64,000 bases of DNA from Ascaris suum (lineage: Eukaryota; Nematoda; Chromadorea; Rhabditida; Ascarididae), in the NCBI GenBank assembly GCA_013433145.1, contig CM024168.1:9184184-9248183 (forward strand), given 5' to 3'. The notes beneath the pieces are model-generated. The model was not told where the DNA came from and made no database searches. It saw only the letters and a program-made list of their open reading frames with translations. Below, in pieces: positions 48,201 to 62,400 of the stretch (its first letter is position 1; each line of letters begins with the position of its first letter). Position numbers and translations under genes: made by a program.

Positions 48201-49743
48201 GGGCTGAGATCATCACATAAATAATAATTTGCCACACATTACAACCGCCGATAATATTTAATATACCTGGAAGTTCGCGGTTCATGCCGAAGGAGGATGC
48301 AGTAATCATATTACAACTTAAAATGTAAGACCACAGCCGAGGACCTTTCACGCCAGATCACCTTTTATGATAATCGAGCAAAGGTTAATTCTATTGTAAC
48401 AGAAATTATCTCGACGAAGAGAAAATGCAAAATCTAGTTTTTGAGTTGGGAGTATTAGTGGAGTAAGTTTTCAATGAAGCAATTCCAACAACTTTTGTTT
48501 CAAAGGAAATTTGCATTTTCAATTCCAAGAAAAAAATGGAACAGGATAGAATAGAATAGAATAGAATAGAATAGAATAAATTGTCATTCATAAGAGTACG
48601 AAATAGCAATTGTATTATGCCAGATGAAAACATAATCAGTACCTTCGAAATCGATATCGGTGAGACGTTTCCTTCTGTGTGATGCTTTATACTGCTTCTG
48701 AATTCGATAATGCTGAGCGTTAATCTCTACTTCGCTTGTACAACGTTCCTCTACGTTGCTAAATGATAAAAGTGAGTAGAATTTTTCGAATTCATTCCCC
48801 TCAGTCAGTCACATGATTCTGGAAAAACCCGAATTTAATTGGCTTGAGGTCTTTAATCATCTCGGACTCCGTTTCCAACTCGTAAAATGGTTCCTTTTAG
48901 ATTCCCATTCATAAATTATATCCTTTCACTTCGATTCTTTTCTACAGAGAGAAACAATTGAGTGGAAGGGAATAAAATTGTTAGATGTTGAAATCGATCG
49001 GCTCAAACGAAAATTCCAATGAACCCTCTTCTCGAGCGTTTTTCTTAAAATAAACGAAAGAAGCTTTCGATTTTTTATGCTCTGCAGATTATTTATTGAT
49101 TATGGACAGGAATAATTTTAAAAGGCTCAAAAATTGATAAAGCAGCAGGTTATTTTCTGTAATTTTTATGCAGAAATATTTCCAGGTCAATATTTCATAA
49201 ATAGATATGAAAGTGATACTATAAAATTGGTCTCTAGTAAAACTTTAACCTCTCATAGCACTGCTACATGACTTTCAGGAAGAACGTTTCAGGAAGAATG
49301 TGAAATATTTCAGGTTTACCGGATATTTCTGGTAACAACTAACAGTGGCATATAAAATATTTCTCAAATTATCCAAAAACTATTTGACTGTTAAATTAAA
49401 AAAATTATTTCGGAAGTGACAAATTACCCGTGTCTTTTGTCGTTCGCATATTCACTCATATTAGCGACATGTGATTTGAGTGTATCTGAAGGTAATGCTG
49501 CATCAAGTGGATGTGCTGCATTTTGTTCGTATACAGGCATAGTGGTTTCAGTGTAAGCGCTTTCATCGTCAGGTACCAGTGCTGGCTCACTATAGATGAG
49601 TGCAGAAGTCGGTGTGCGCAATGGCTCAGCAATGAATATGTCGGTCTCACTCTGTAATCGTTCAGTTCATATATTACTCTTTATTACTGCTAGGAATTGA
49701 AATAAGAAAATGAACTTACAACTACTGAGTAGTTCAATAGCAT
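39211..49743 (-). CDS. SLC22-type major facilitator (organic cation/anion/carnitine transporter family), 17 exons
   Basis: Exons in transcript order: 49743-49720, 49651-49428, 48758-48643, 48266-48130, 47525-47427, 46556-46383, 45351-45221, 44577-44408, 43643-43534, 43443-43282, 42954-42790, 42181-42063, 41616-41538, 40414-40289, 39951-39787, 39423-39318, 39236-39211. All phases agree; 710 aa. Family marks: [18 protein letters not shown] after TM1; a long Cys-containing extracellular loop (about 170-275); [11 protein letters not shown] at 296-306 after TM2; CMEITGVKYRS; PESPRWL at 413-419 after TM6; [34 protein letters not shown]; and [11 protein letters not shown] after TM12. Twelve hydrophobic segments fit the family. 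About 130 cytosolic residues precede TM1, longer than the usual 15-20, and include a Ser/Thr/Pro/acidic stretch and a basic RRKR. The substrate cannot be told. The first exon (8 codons) lies just after AAACAG, a likely trans-splice site. The last exon is the least certain. Confidence 0.93.
41276..41434. repeat. G/A-rich polypurine tract in a transporter intron
   Basis: About 160 bases of nearly pure purine on the plus strand, with many GGGAGG and GGGG runs. It lies inside the intron between exons 13 and 14 of the minus-strand transporter, whose transcript therefore carries the pyrimidine-rich strand. Open frames here on the minus strand (Pro/Ser/Leu-rich) are a by-product of this composition. 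Confidence 0.85.
48546..48577. repeat. (ATAGA)n microsatellite
   Basis: About six tandem five-base units inside the intron between exons 3 and 4 of the transporter. Confidence 0.9.
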
Positions 49744-52696
49744 TTAACTGTTTAAATTCATGAATTGTTTTTGCAAAAGTTCCACAGTTTAACCTTCCTA
49801 TACGAAATTCTTGAAGTTTTCGATGGAACAGTTAATTGATTACTGAAAGTATTAATTACTGTGTCAGCTGATACAAGCATATCAAAGGTTTACTGGTTTC
49901 TTCAATTTTCCCTAAGAGATATTATGTTGGTCTCTTTTAGGAGAAGAGAAATAAAAATAAACTACCAGCTCAAGGCATTTTTAAACAACAAATAAAATGT
50001 TTGATTTGTTACGGAGATCTTATAATTGCAATGCGGTGAGAAAATCTTCATGGAGCAAGGCTGAGCAGTTTTCACATCGAAGCGCAGAAGCATTCAACCA
50101 CTGTTGCGGTTTTTTTCAACTCTCTCAGCAATGTTTATGGCCATTCACGTGAACGGTAATTTTGATAACATTGATTGACGATCTTTTTGTAAGCGTTTTC
50201 TTCGAAAAATATGCTTCGGACAATTCATTACATTATACGAACGAAATGTTGTATCCATTTATACTTGTAGATTGTATCACTAAAAAGTAGGGCACAGATG
50301 AGGAGTGCAATAGTAGTATTTGTGCCTCATTTATAAAATTTCTTTCCCTTCGAAAGTGCAAAATTTTTCATTCGTGAATTTCGGGGACTTTTTGCAAACG
50401 ATGCAGTGAAAACAAAGATAGTGCAGTCAGTTGTGCGTGAAAAAATTTCAGTCCCCATGGAGATAAATGCTTCAGTAAGAAGCATGTATAAAAAGCGTTT
50501 TCAAGTTCTTAAACGGGAAAGAAAAAGCTCTGCCACTTTTTGTCTGGAGCTATAATTACCATCTGAAAGAAAGCTATTATAAGGTATTTTCTTTAATGTT
50601 GGAATGAGGCTTCCTAGTGGGCAAAGGTATAGGAACAAGGTTTCTTTATATCATTTGCTCTATGGAGGCTAGTTAGGAAATTCCCCTTCGGAAAGTTTCC
50701 ATGCTCACTCCCATACGTTTTTATGAGGATGCGGCGTTCTCCACACTGGCATCTACGTTCTACTTTTGATTTATTAATGCATTTCTGAGGAAGGCACTAA
50801 TTTTGTGTTTATTTAAACGATGGTTATTGAAACACTACGGAACCTCAAAAGAAATATCAAAGGCGGCAAAATAGAAACTGCTGTTGCTAGAAGTGCGACA
50901 TGCTTTATAGCAAGCAATGCTGGCTCCATGCTACTTGCCAAGTGGGACTCCCGATTTTGAGGGATTCACAAGTTACAATGCCCTTCGAATCACCTCCGAG
51001 GTCGCCTGTCAACGGGAAGCTTCGAAATTCCGAAAGATTCTATTTTCAGCGGACGGCGCAGATTTTTGGGATTCCGGACGACGTCATCATTAGTGGGAGG
51101 AGGGGCTATTCGAAATAAAATGTAATCGAGTTGATTATATTCAAATTTTATCTCGAGTTCTCAAAGGAATTGGAATTGCTTTTCAATTGTTATATGGGCC
51201 CTGTTAAGTAAACACCCGCTATTGTTGCTTTCACAAAGCAAAGAAACAATATATCTGTCTCTGGATGTGTACATATGCCTCTCCGGTATTTTCAGCTCCG
51301 GGGCCAATAAATTTTTAAACCGCTCTGATTACGAGAAAATGAATCTTTTGTGGAGCATTTACGCGTGCGGTCCGACTGTTTACTATATGAATGTATTATT
51401 TTACATATTCATTGCTTGTGGTTAATTACTGGTCAATTAAGCGGAAAGCAAAAGCGCAAATTGTGCTGCTCATGCGGCATGCATCTCCAGTTATTGTGTG
51501 ACTTTGCTAATTCCCTTCTGCGGTTCCAGGCAATTATCTCTGCGCTTTTTTTCCGCTTTGTAGGTTCAAATTTCTCCCCCACTGCCTCGTGTTTCCATGG
51601 TCTTGGTTCAAGTATTGAAGTGTGGATACTTCCCTGGATGACCTCCTCGCAGTGTTCCCTCGTTTGCACCACGAAAACCTTCTCCCTTCAATGGCGGTGT
51701 GCTTTCTTTATTGGGCTTAACAAGTACTACGAGCTCGGATATTTGACTACGAAGACTCCACCCTGTGTTTCGTCCACTGCTGCACTCTCAGATTATTCAG
51801 AGCAAATGAACAATGCTGATCATAAACACGAAAACTTTGTCAAAATGAATTTCTCCGCCTCATTAACGGCGAAGTTGGCATCCTTCCAGTACGCATACTT
51901 CGGCATTAAAGATCTCTGACACTATCAGCTGAAATCAATGCTCATGGTTAAATTCCACGCGATTGCAGCACAACAAATGAGGCATTACCCTTATAAAGGC
52001 CGGCACTCCGAATGGTCCACTTACAACAGCGTCTTCATTCATAGATCACTCACTTTGTTGTGGGTGTATTCAGAACTGAAACTTGAGGGTGCAAAAATTG
52101 AGTAGCACACATCACTAATGTTATCGATGTGCTACAAAATACTTGATAGCTGGATCCACTGAAATTAGTTTCAGTAGAACATCACACATTCGACAATTAA
52201 AACAACTATTCCGACATCCAACTCGAACCTGAGTTCCCCGAGTGCCTGAGGCTGTTCTAGGGTGGTTTCTGATTCGAGGATTCCAAAGACCTAACAAGAA
52301 CACTGTGACCTAAAAAGATTAGCTGTGAGGCAAGAACAAGTTATGAATCTGGAAAAAACTCTTTCTCAAAAAAACATTCAGATTCCTCCTTTTTTCAACT
52401 CTTACTTCTCTTTTAAATGCTACTTCACCTTCAAATCCTGTCTCTTCCTCAGATCTATTCCTCTTTGAAGTGCTGCTTCGAAAATCGAATCCTCACAACA
52501 TCAAAGACGCCTATCCATACAAAGGCGAATTCAACGCCACGGATTTACTGCACTGGCGGTATGAATGCCTTTTTAAACATATTTCGCATTTTCGACCACT
52601 GTTTACTTGAATTCACCGTAATCGGTTAGTTTGCATTTTCTTGATGGTGTCATCTTCCTGGTTGCGTCCTCTAATCTTGCTTTTTAGCGAGCGTGA
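49744..52696. other. long intergenic region, left part
   Basis: No complete gene found. It holds a dispersed-repeat fragment (50950-51115), an isolated CysRS-like motif exon (listed separately), a GC-richer stretch at 51440-51910 with all three plus frames largely open, and a 264-base open frame at 52347-52610 without a Met (contains KDAYPYKGEFNATDLLHWR) that has a possible donor, TGGCG then GTATGA. That last translation looks protein-like but I cannot name it. Confidence 0.4.
51296..51392 (+). pseudogene. possible orphan exon resembling the cysteinyl-tRNA synthetase N-terminus
   Basis: Between a TATTTTCAG acceptor and an AAT-GTATTA donor the frame encodes KFLNRSDYEKMNLLWSIYAC and then GPTVYYMN. 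The heptapeptide ACGPTVY resembles the zinc-binding and adenylate-site start of cysteinyl-tRNA synthetases (usually W-Y-x-C-G-P-T-V-Y-D). The Asp after Tyr is replaced by Tyr, and I found no following HxGH exon. A degenerate LMRHAS occurs in a different frame near 51470, which may be chance. It could be a relic, part of a gene I could not assemble, or coincidence. Confidence 0.25.
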
Positions 52697-52932
<236 letters not shown>

Positions 52933-55900
52933 TGTAAATAGACTTGAGAGTGACCGACGCAGATTAAGCAAACAGCTCGTGTTTCTTGCTGCAATTTTAA
53001 CGGTGGCCGATTTGAGTGGCATCGAAACATTTGGACTCCGAGGATTCGACCTTATTATGGCCTATGCGATTACCGACTCACTACCTGATTTCCACATCGA
53101 AGATTCTCACTGCAAAATCCGTCTATCGGAAGTACCCTTCCAGCCATCTCTTGAAGGATCATTGTTTTATGATCCAATAAAACCAGCCCATGAGGAAGTC
53201 TTTTGGACGCCGTAGCTGTGTCAGCCGGGAGGTGTTCAAACCGCTAGTAAACTTCATAAATGTGGGTCACAAAGTGTACATAGTTGCAATCAGAAGATTT
53301 TCAAGCGATATCTGTCGATGAGATCAGGAACTTCTTCTCTGCCCCATGATCCGAGTTCATAAACAGTCGACGTCAACATGTTCGAGAACTCCTAGCTATG
53401 AATTTTGTTAGTTATGTGAACACTTTTGAGCGAAAGGTGAAGTAAACATGTCGCCTGATCATTTTCACACATTTTCAAAAAATTTTGGATCTCTGGAAGA
53501 TCCCCGCCTTACCATTCGCAAATAAAAAGTATGGAACTTTCCTTGTGCTCAGGTTTTTACAGCTCCGAAATCTTAAGTTACTCTATAATAAACCTTGATG
53601 TATGCCCTCTCAAGCTGGATTTCTTCACTTAATGCATCAATTATCTTCGTTCTTTAGTGAACCGATAAATAAATTTACTGTAATAAGCAAACAATATAAA
53701 TGATTGCATCTTATTGCTGGCTGCTTTATGTTTTATTGCTTGCTATAAAATGCACTAAGTAAACGTTATAAACAATAAAAATAGCTCCTTTCGTTCGATC
53801 GCTAACGAATGCGCTTTGAATAATTGGGCAGTCACTGCAGCCGCAGAGAAAATGCTTCTCAAAAATCGAAACCCCAGAGAACGCTGAAATTCTGAGGTTC
53901 CAATGCAATCCTAGCGCACACATCTAAGCAATAAGACTGGAACTAAAAATCCAAGAACGAGTGGAATTCCAGGGTTTAGGAATTGGAAGTGGGGTTTTGA
54001 TGCAGTCCTGGTGACGATATAACGAAGACGTTGAATGCAGCTACAGCAGGTTGTTCCGAAGAACTTATACTGCAAGCAGCAAATACAAATACAACATAAA
54101 TGCACAAAAACACTAGAAGATGACGAGAAATGTTTTTGACAGCGAATGTGCGGTAAGTTTTGAATAACATTGGTATTTTAAAAAATGAGTTTCCAGTAAC
54201 AAATAATTTGTTCAACGATAACCAGTCCAAACATATATGAAAACTGTTCAGCTACTGACAGGATCCTTGAAAAACTGGTGGTGTTCAATGCACCAGTAGC
54301 TCGTAGCTGGTTATGAGGGAAGAAAGAGAAGAAGAGGACTGAGAAAGAAAGGGAGAGAAAGGAAGGAATAAAAAGACATGAATAAAGGTGGTCAATTTAG
54401 GGATATTATTTAATAAAGCAGTTCAAGAAAACGAATGTGACAGTCTGCAATGCAGACACACGTGAAAATGAGCTGATAAGCGTGGTAAGGAGAGGAAGGA
54501 GAGAGAGTGTTTAGTATAATAGATTTGGTCACGCTGATGCCATATGAAACAGCCGAAAATGTGGATGAGAAATGGAGACACTTTTATTGCGGTTGAACGT
54601 AACCCACTGATAAGGATACTGGTGAAAATATTTGCGTCAGAAAAAGGAACCCTTCTGAAAACAATGCCATTATACCGTAAAACCACAATGAAGACACGGG
54701 GTCTTCAAGATCCCCAAATTCAAGAAGATATGCAGTTGACGGTTTCTGGATAAAGAGTCCCTCTTTGAAAGCTACTTCGCTAGGGTAACTTTAATTCTGT
54801 GAGGAAACGTCGAACTGTAAACTTAAGCGGCATCGTGGAGGCGTCAACAGCGGTCACTACTTATATGAACAATAAAACGGCTTAACGAATTGATGTAACT
54901 TTGACTGATATATCTCTTCTGTCATTTACGTACAATTTATCACATTAGAACATAAGGCTCTTCATCTGCACCATCTCTGCACTATACAGCCCTTAATCCA
55001 CACGAATTATACATCGACCACTCCTCTACCTCAATATGAACACGTGTTTTCCCGCGAAATCTACATAAGATGAAATTCCAGCACAGTAACGAAAATAAGT
55101 AAGGGAAAAAGTTGACGCAAAAACAAGCTCATCACAATTAAGCAAACGATTCAGTGGCTGCAACTCGCTGCTATCACGTTACACTGAGCAAGCGTAAGAA
55201 AGAACTCGTAAATATCGCACGCAGAGGGAACAATTGACAGTGAGGGTAATCCAAAGATCAATGAAGTTGAAATACGATTATTGATTGATTAAACGATCGG
55301 TTGATGCCGTCAAACTGATACTCACTGAGGGATTACATGACAACACAATAGAGAATGCGATGAACCTATGCTCATACTGAAAATAAATATAGCACCCATT
55401 GCATCGAGACAGAGACCTATTAAAAATTGAAGCACCCTTATACAACAACTGTGGTTTGAAACCCATAGGCATGGGATGAAAAAAAAAACAAGCTTTGATT
55501 AGTGCTTATAGAATAAAAGTAGAATATTATCTTGAAGGGTGAGAATAAATTTGCCGCAAGAGAACTGGAAGATAAGGAGTAGAAAATAAAAATAGAAGAA
55601 ATGAGGCGAACAATCCGTTATCAAGATAATACTAGGTAATGAATAATGTTTTCTAGGATCGCTAGCGTGCCAGTATTCCTGACGTGGGAGAGAGGTTAAT
55701 TAACTAGTAGTGGAAAAAGCGGATTTTCAAGCAACATTACTGAGGGAATGCAATTCTGCGTTTTTTTTTTGGATGAGGAGAACGGAAAGACCTTGTGGAA
55801 AAATCCATTTAAGGTTGGAATTTTCTTTTCGCTCATTCGAAAACGAGGAACATATTACTGCGACTCTTTTTGTTCGGAATCGCACTAATAGCTTCATAGC

Positions 55901-58900
55901 GCAGTGCCCGGCTGGAAAAGACTGAAATATGTGCGAAAGCTTTACTCAGATAACGGGTTAAAAGGCATAGTGAACAGCAAATAAACATTCCTCTTGATTT
56001 GTTGTCAAACGGTATTTTTCATTGATTTTAAAATCGCGGAAAATCTGGAAAATTATTTCTGCGTTTAAAGATTTACTGACTCAGTGCTAATGTCCGTTTG
56101 AAGAAAGAAAGCCGCTGATCGTGAGAAAACTTCATAACAAAAGTGCACTGCTGAAGAGGAAGATTTTGCCTGTAAATATTTTAAAATCAGAAAAGATATT
56201 TTCTGCTTCTGTTTTGCCCACTGCAAAGATGGTAAAATTATTTCCTCATTGTTCGCCTAAAAACCTTTTCGATATTTGGAAAATTGCATCACTTTTTGAT
56301 TTTCTGAATTGTGAGGTGGTACTTTCTCGAAAGCTCCTTCAAAAAGTCGACAACTGTTCGATCCTAAAAGTGTCGTTTCTTTCAAAAAAACCCACAAACT
56401 TTGTTTCATTTTTAAGATTATAAAATTTCTACGAATTCTTTGGTTCACCAAAAACTGCTTAACTATTTACTTCCAAAAAAGCTCAGAAGGAAAGAAAAGG
56501 AAGTGTTCGTCCATCGCTTCAAAGGTATATAAAAATACTGTTATAATATAAATCAGCACGGCGACGATTTAATGCTCATGACATTAAAGACTGCTATTTG
56601 TAATAAAACAGGAAATGTCTATGGGGTTTGTGAAGGTGCCCTACCTTCTACTAATTGTTGAATACTGAAAACAGGTTTATAACATGTCGCACCTTTGCGT
56701 GCTAAACAGACTCTCGTCATGTTCTAATATAAGGGTTGAAACAATTTCAGCTCATAAGGTCATTTCTATAGCATGATCTTTGATCTATAATGAATGGTGT
56801 AAGTATAAGGCTGCAATCTAAGGAAACAGCTATGTCTTGCTGCTTTCACGACATCAGTGGCAAGACGGGCGTTCAAAATAAACAAGCAAAATATGAATGC
56901 AGGATAAACGTGCAACATATCAGCACAGACCGTAGCAATTTTGGATTAACGAACTTAATCATGCGGGAAGTTTGATGCCGGAGAGGCAGCATTTTTCGAA
57001 GGTATTTTTATTGTTTGCATTATCAGTTCACTTGAATATTTTCTCTCCAAAAAGCAAATTTGTGCAGCAAAAGTTGCTGTGAATATTAAAATACTCGCAA
57101 ACACTGATGCGGCCCAAAAACAAAAATTGAATTGAACGTGGAACCACCGGGTTTCGGAGCCATTTATTTCGTATAATTCCGAGCCCTTATATTAACTTAT
57201 CAAGGACTTCCAAACAGGAGTGGAATGAACTGAAAGGGAACTGAAAACAGCTGAAAGATCCAAATAGCTGAAACAGGTTTGACCTGAAAAAACTCGGAAT
57301 CACAATGGGGAATGAAGAAAAGGTTACTTGAAAAATCAACATCCCACCACTAATGAGAATTTTGGAGATTTTCTGATAAAAAACAAACTTTCTGCGGGAG
57401 CTCACTACATTTTCGGGAATAAAAAACCCAGCAGATGAGGCAGTTTCGTTTTAGCAGAATATCAGTCATTGCAGTCGAAAATACAGAACAAGTACCATAA
57501 CTTTTCTGTAGCACCTTTTCATCCAACAGGTTGGTATCTTATCAGTTAGACCGACACGTCTGCTTTATCAGTTCAAGTCACTCCGAACTGCATTTATCGC
57601 TGCAATTTTTTCTTCAATGAGAGATCATCATCGGTCATGCGCCAACATCGCTTAAATCTCGATGAAAACTACGGTTCACTATTATTGCACGGGTTATTCC
57701 CGCAGACGAGGTCTTCTACACACTGAATTCTTTCGTTAACGTGGAGTTGTGGTTCCATAATCGGGAGGTGAGAGGTGTCTAGTTTTAGAATAGTGCGGGT
57801 GCATATTCGAGCATCGACTTATATTGAAAGAATTCTCATAATCACGGTACTTTGAAATAACAAAGAAAGTGGGTGACCTCTACTTTCCCAGCTCACCGGA
57901 TGCGAATTCTCATTGAAAAACTCGCAGTATGCACTAAATTTTTAAACAATGATGGATATTTTTCACACAGAACAAAAGAAAGGAAAAGCATAAGGAAGAG
58001 AGTGCGAAACGTGATTAAATGAAATGAATAATCTCAACAATAATATTCTTGTTCCTCTTTCTAATGTTACCGTGTAGGAAATGCTGCATAAACTATACAA
58101 CTCTGCTACAAGAGAACGAAAACCACCCACGAAGCCGATTTCATTTGTTTTGCACTTAAGTTAAAAATAAATGTTGAAAAGCCGATGGAGAGATATTCGA
58201 TGCAACAAGTTTTATTACAAAGAAAGAAACGCAAACACAAAAGGATGGAGAAGATCGTCGGCTCAATCGAAACTGAGCACCACAACATCAACAAATTCAG
58301 TAATGCACGATCAAATAAAAGATGACAACACCTGTTTATTGCAACAGACTTCCACTACCTACATATTTTCGTATGAGCACCAAGAAACAAACCAATGCGT
58401 CAGTGTTAATGAAATACCTGCGTATAAGTCGACAAAGTCAGCGTTTATCCAGCTCAGGTTCGAAGACTACTCCCTATTTGAATGTTCGCCTCATGTGAAA
58501 TAAGTAATGCAAAACGGCGATCATATGTCAAATAACGCTTGCTTAATACTTCAGTAAACTTTTAATCCCAATCGCTGTGAAAAAACAATTATCTAACCTC
58601 AGCACTGTAATAACGACGTTTTTTCAAGCCAAACTAAAAGCAGTCATGCCGTTGATTAAAAGAATTTCTGGGAAATTTATAGCCAAGAACGACTGCAGTA
58701 TTTTCCAAAATGTGAAATATAACCATAAAAGGTGTTTTTCTGAAAGAACGGTAAAACTTGCAAAGGAAGCAGTGAAATAAATATTCGATATGGTTATAAA
58801 TGCAAAATAAGAGTTAAAGATAAAAATACTGAGTGAATGAATGCCATACAAAAACGAAATTTCACTTACAAAAAATGCACATAAAAAACATAAAGGGCGA

Positions 58901-59400
58901 AACATTCCGATACTTTTTGTTTCGAATCAATTTAAATATGTTTTCAAAAAATATTACTGTTGTAGATCTTTTAGTCACATTTACGTAATGAAACGGATCA
59001 CTATTCACATAAGCTTCTAGAAGAACCTCCCCAACATTTGACTGTACCTTCAGGAAAACCCAACAAAATCACTCTGCACTCTTTCCTTCCCCTCCCCCCT
59101 AAAACCTCACCAAAACATGCTTTACCTTCGGCAGACCTTTATAAAGAACACATTGAAATAAGTCAATAGCAAACCGCATAACTACCATACTGTACCTTAA
59201 ATCATCAAAATAGCAGCATTACTTAACTCAGCAAATTACCAAATATCATTTAAGACGAAAAAATGAGCTGATTTCAGTTAAAGAAAAAGTACAAAATAGA
59301 ATTAAGGAATTTATAAGATTCCATTCAGAGTGAAGGTGCCGCAAAAGAGAAAAAAGGAAGGAACTCAAAATGAAGTGAAGCAAAGGGAAGGAAGAGGCAA
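52933..59400. other. long intergenic region, right part
   Basis: No gene firmly supported. The plus frame at 52930-53215 (ending AHEEVFWTP, stop) is open for about 95 codons right after the AT array, but an alternative frame over the same bases is also protein-like, so I leave it unassigned. Intact ATG-to-stop frames at 58171-58503 (110 codons, hydrophilic) and, on the minus strand, 54230-53976 (84 codons, one hydrophobic segment LLVFLCIYVVFVFAA) have no known domain. Sequence at 53860-54000, 56240-56400 and 57220-57420 resembles other old repeat fragments in the window. Confidence 0.4.
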
Positions 59401-62400
59401 TTAAGATGCCGCATCGCCTTTCGATTTCGGTGAATATTTCTGATCGTAAAGTGCGGCCAGTCTATGCAGTTCTGCATTACCGAGTATTCGAAGCTTCTGA
59501 TCGCCCAAATTTAGCGACTCGTATATCATTGCCTCAAATTGCAGAAGATCACTGTGAACGATACAGCTAACAAAGCAAAAGACGATACAAAAACACTTCC
59601 CGGATAAAAAATAAATTCGCAGCAGCTTATCAATTCTCTCAGCTATACGGCCATCCTCTCCATCCATCCTTCAACTTTTGATTGCACCTAGCTAATGTGA
59701 CTAAGGACTAGAACCTCCTCATAGTCCCGCACTTCTTGACCTCCCCTCTTCCTATTATTTCCTTGGCCACAGTCCCTCTGATAGGCACTATGCATACCGA
59801 CCATTTCACTCGGCTCTTCCTCTCTGCATCTTCAGACATATCACGTTGAGAACTTTCGTTCTCTTTGAATTTAGGCAGATGTCTGACATACCTTCAAACG
59901 AACATCACACCTGGCTCCTATCATCTTCCACTTTTATAACTATAAGTTCGACAAACGCTGGAAAACGAACCGCAATCGACTGACTGAATAAATAAGAAAT
60001 ATCACAAATAAATGAGACTATACCTTAGCAACTGATTCGAATGGGATGGTGAATTTAGTGGGGAAGAAGAAGCTGAAGGGCGCGAGCCCGAACCGAATAA
60101 GTGTTTCGGTGAATCGCGGCTTATCACGAGAGCCTTCCAGAAATGCGGGTCTTACAATCGTACAGTGTGCAAAATCCAATGCTTTAACATCACGTTCCAT
60201 TTCACCCTGCAAAAAGTAACACAAACGATGAATCCAGGGAAACATTTGTTAGTAAAATGAAGGTGATACTACATTTTATCAGCTCTAGTAGCTGAAAGAG
60301 TTCATCGCTAGAGTGGCAATTCCCACACTGCTGTTTCGATTCAAAGAGCAGATCAAGCTTTCACCTGTCATATAACCCGTGCTGAGAAAAGAGCAATAAA
60401 CTTGATTACTGGCGCAAAGCTTTTCTGTGTGTGTAAAAATATCGCAAGAAATCAAATCTTTTTTAATTTCATCAACAAGTTGAAAGGTTTTTACTCGAAC
60501 TCAGACGCAAGACGAACATATACTGCTGAGCTGTCCTGCTGAATGTGAATTTCTCTACAATCGGATGCACATTTTTCTCGCGAAACTTAACAATTTTTAT
60601 TTTAAATCATTAAATCCCCCCCCCCCTCTGAAATCACAAAAATTTTTGCTATTTTGCGGTACTTTTACCACAAAATATGACAGAGAAATAAGGATTGCTG
60701 AAAAACCTTGGTTCGCATGTAGAGAAACGATGACTTCTCGTCGGCGCCACTTGCGCTCACCACACAAAAATGTGGCACTCCAGCCGCATTCGCAGCACGT
60801 GCACACTCTACTACGTAATCATGATCCACTTTATAAAAGCCAGCCTTTAATAAAAACTTTTCAGCGGAAAGTGTATACACAGTGAATATTGAAGGAAAAT
60901 TCAGTGGGCTCGTAAGGCCTATAGCATTGCTATTCTATGGTAGTATGACATAGCCTAGTATTACATTTACCAATCCGGCAAGGGTGCGACGCCGTAATTT
61001 CTAAGATAAGCTGAAGTTGGTAGCCCGACCCAATATTCAAATAGGGTGAGGTTGACGAGTCCGGGTTAATGTTCAGATCTTCTGTTTCCCGCTTCCTCGT
61101 AGCCTGTACTCTTTTTTCTCAAATCACTGTCCAAAAATTTGCACATGGAGGTGAGAGCGAGGAAGGGGGAGGAGGCTATCGTCTTTCTAGCTCTCTTTGC
61201 ATACATCTTTGCAAATTTAAGCAACTCTTGTACATAATTCACAGTGCACCAACTCCACGTTCCATCCTATCATTCTATGGCCTAAAGACCTCTATCCGTG
61301 CTTGTGTCCTACATCCTAGGGATGCAAAGCTGTAGCGACAATGCGAAGATGCAAGAAAGCTATACCGCTCCGGCCTGAGCTCGCGTCGTGCCAAGAGCAC
61401 AAAACACTACAGAGGCACCCTCAAATTCCTTCTGATGATTAGCCGTAATTGTGTCGAAGTCTATGATACGCTGCTCCTGAAATACGCTTATAGAAAGAAA
61501 CGGTTAGTGAACTCTTTCTGGTCCATTAGTAACCTCAATAAGAATTCAAACATTTTTTGCCATCGGAAAAACGCGAAGTTGCGTTTTATTTATTCTCGAC
61601 ATCTCGAAAAAAAGTTTGCTTATAAAAGAAGATCAAATTTTCAAATGATTTGTAAACAGCTGCAAAAAACTGCCGAAAATAGTAAACTTATTTCGATTGG
61701 CCTCAAGCCCTAACGCGTCGAGTTTCTGTTAAACTGAAACTGTTTAGAACTGATAACTGCAATAATATTAAGTAACGAAGTAATTTTTTGCACTATCAAA
61801 ATAAACCCTTTTAAATTAAATACCTAAAGCGCAATAATTGAGCAATGGAAAGAAAAAACGATGAAATACTGGAAAGAGTTGAAGAAAATGCCCTTCTACA
61901 ATGTTTTTATACTTTGAGGTGCGGCAAACAAGTGCGAACTTCGAAAATTCGAGGCAGTCTTAGTGATCCTAGTCATGCAACATCACCGGAAACGAAACGA
62001 ATAAACCCCTGTCTCATCTTTACGAACGTATTTCGAGTCGCAGTTGCCATAAAATTTCAGAAAACGCCTCAGAATTAACTTCTGCGTTAGAATATTCAAA
62101 CATACAAATAAATAAATCAATAAAAAAATAAATAAATAAATACTGTTCTTTCAAATATCTACTCTCATTTATTTCGGTTTTTTTTCGGCACTTCTATATT
62201 CTTCATAAGTTTTACTGTCATCGGTTTTCCTCAGAGATCACCGTTACTTTAAACGCATCTTTAAAATTACGCTTCGTGTCCCTATGCAAAAAAACTGAAA
62301 TTGACGTCGTTTTCCAACGACTTTAAAAAGGTGCGACTTTTTCCTCTGACATTCGATGCTTCTGAAGAAACCAGCTTAATAGTAAATTTGATTAATACCA

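Noticed and set aside
51350..51919. 189-codon open frame, the longest in the window
   Set aside because: All three plus-strand frames are partly open in this GC-richer patch, the translation is Cys/Phe/Ser-rich without domains, and the start overlaps the CysRS-like frame.
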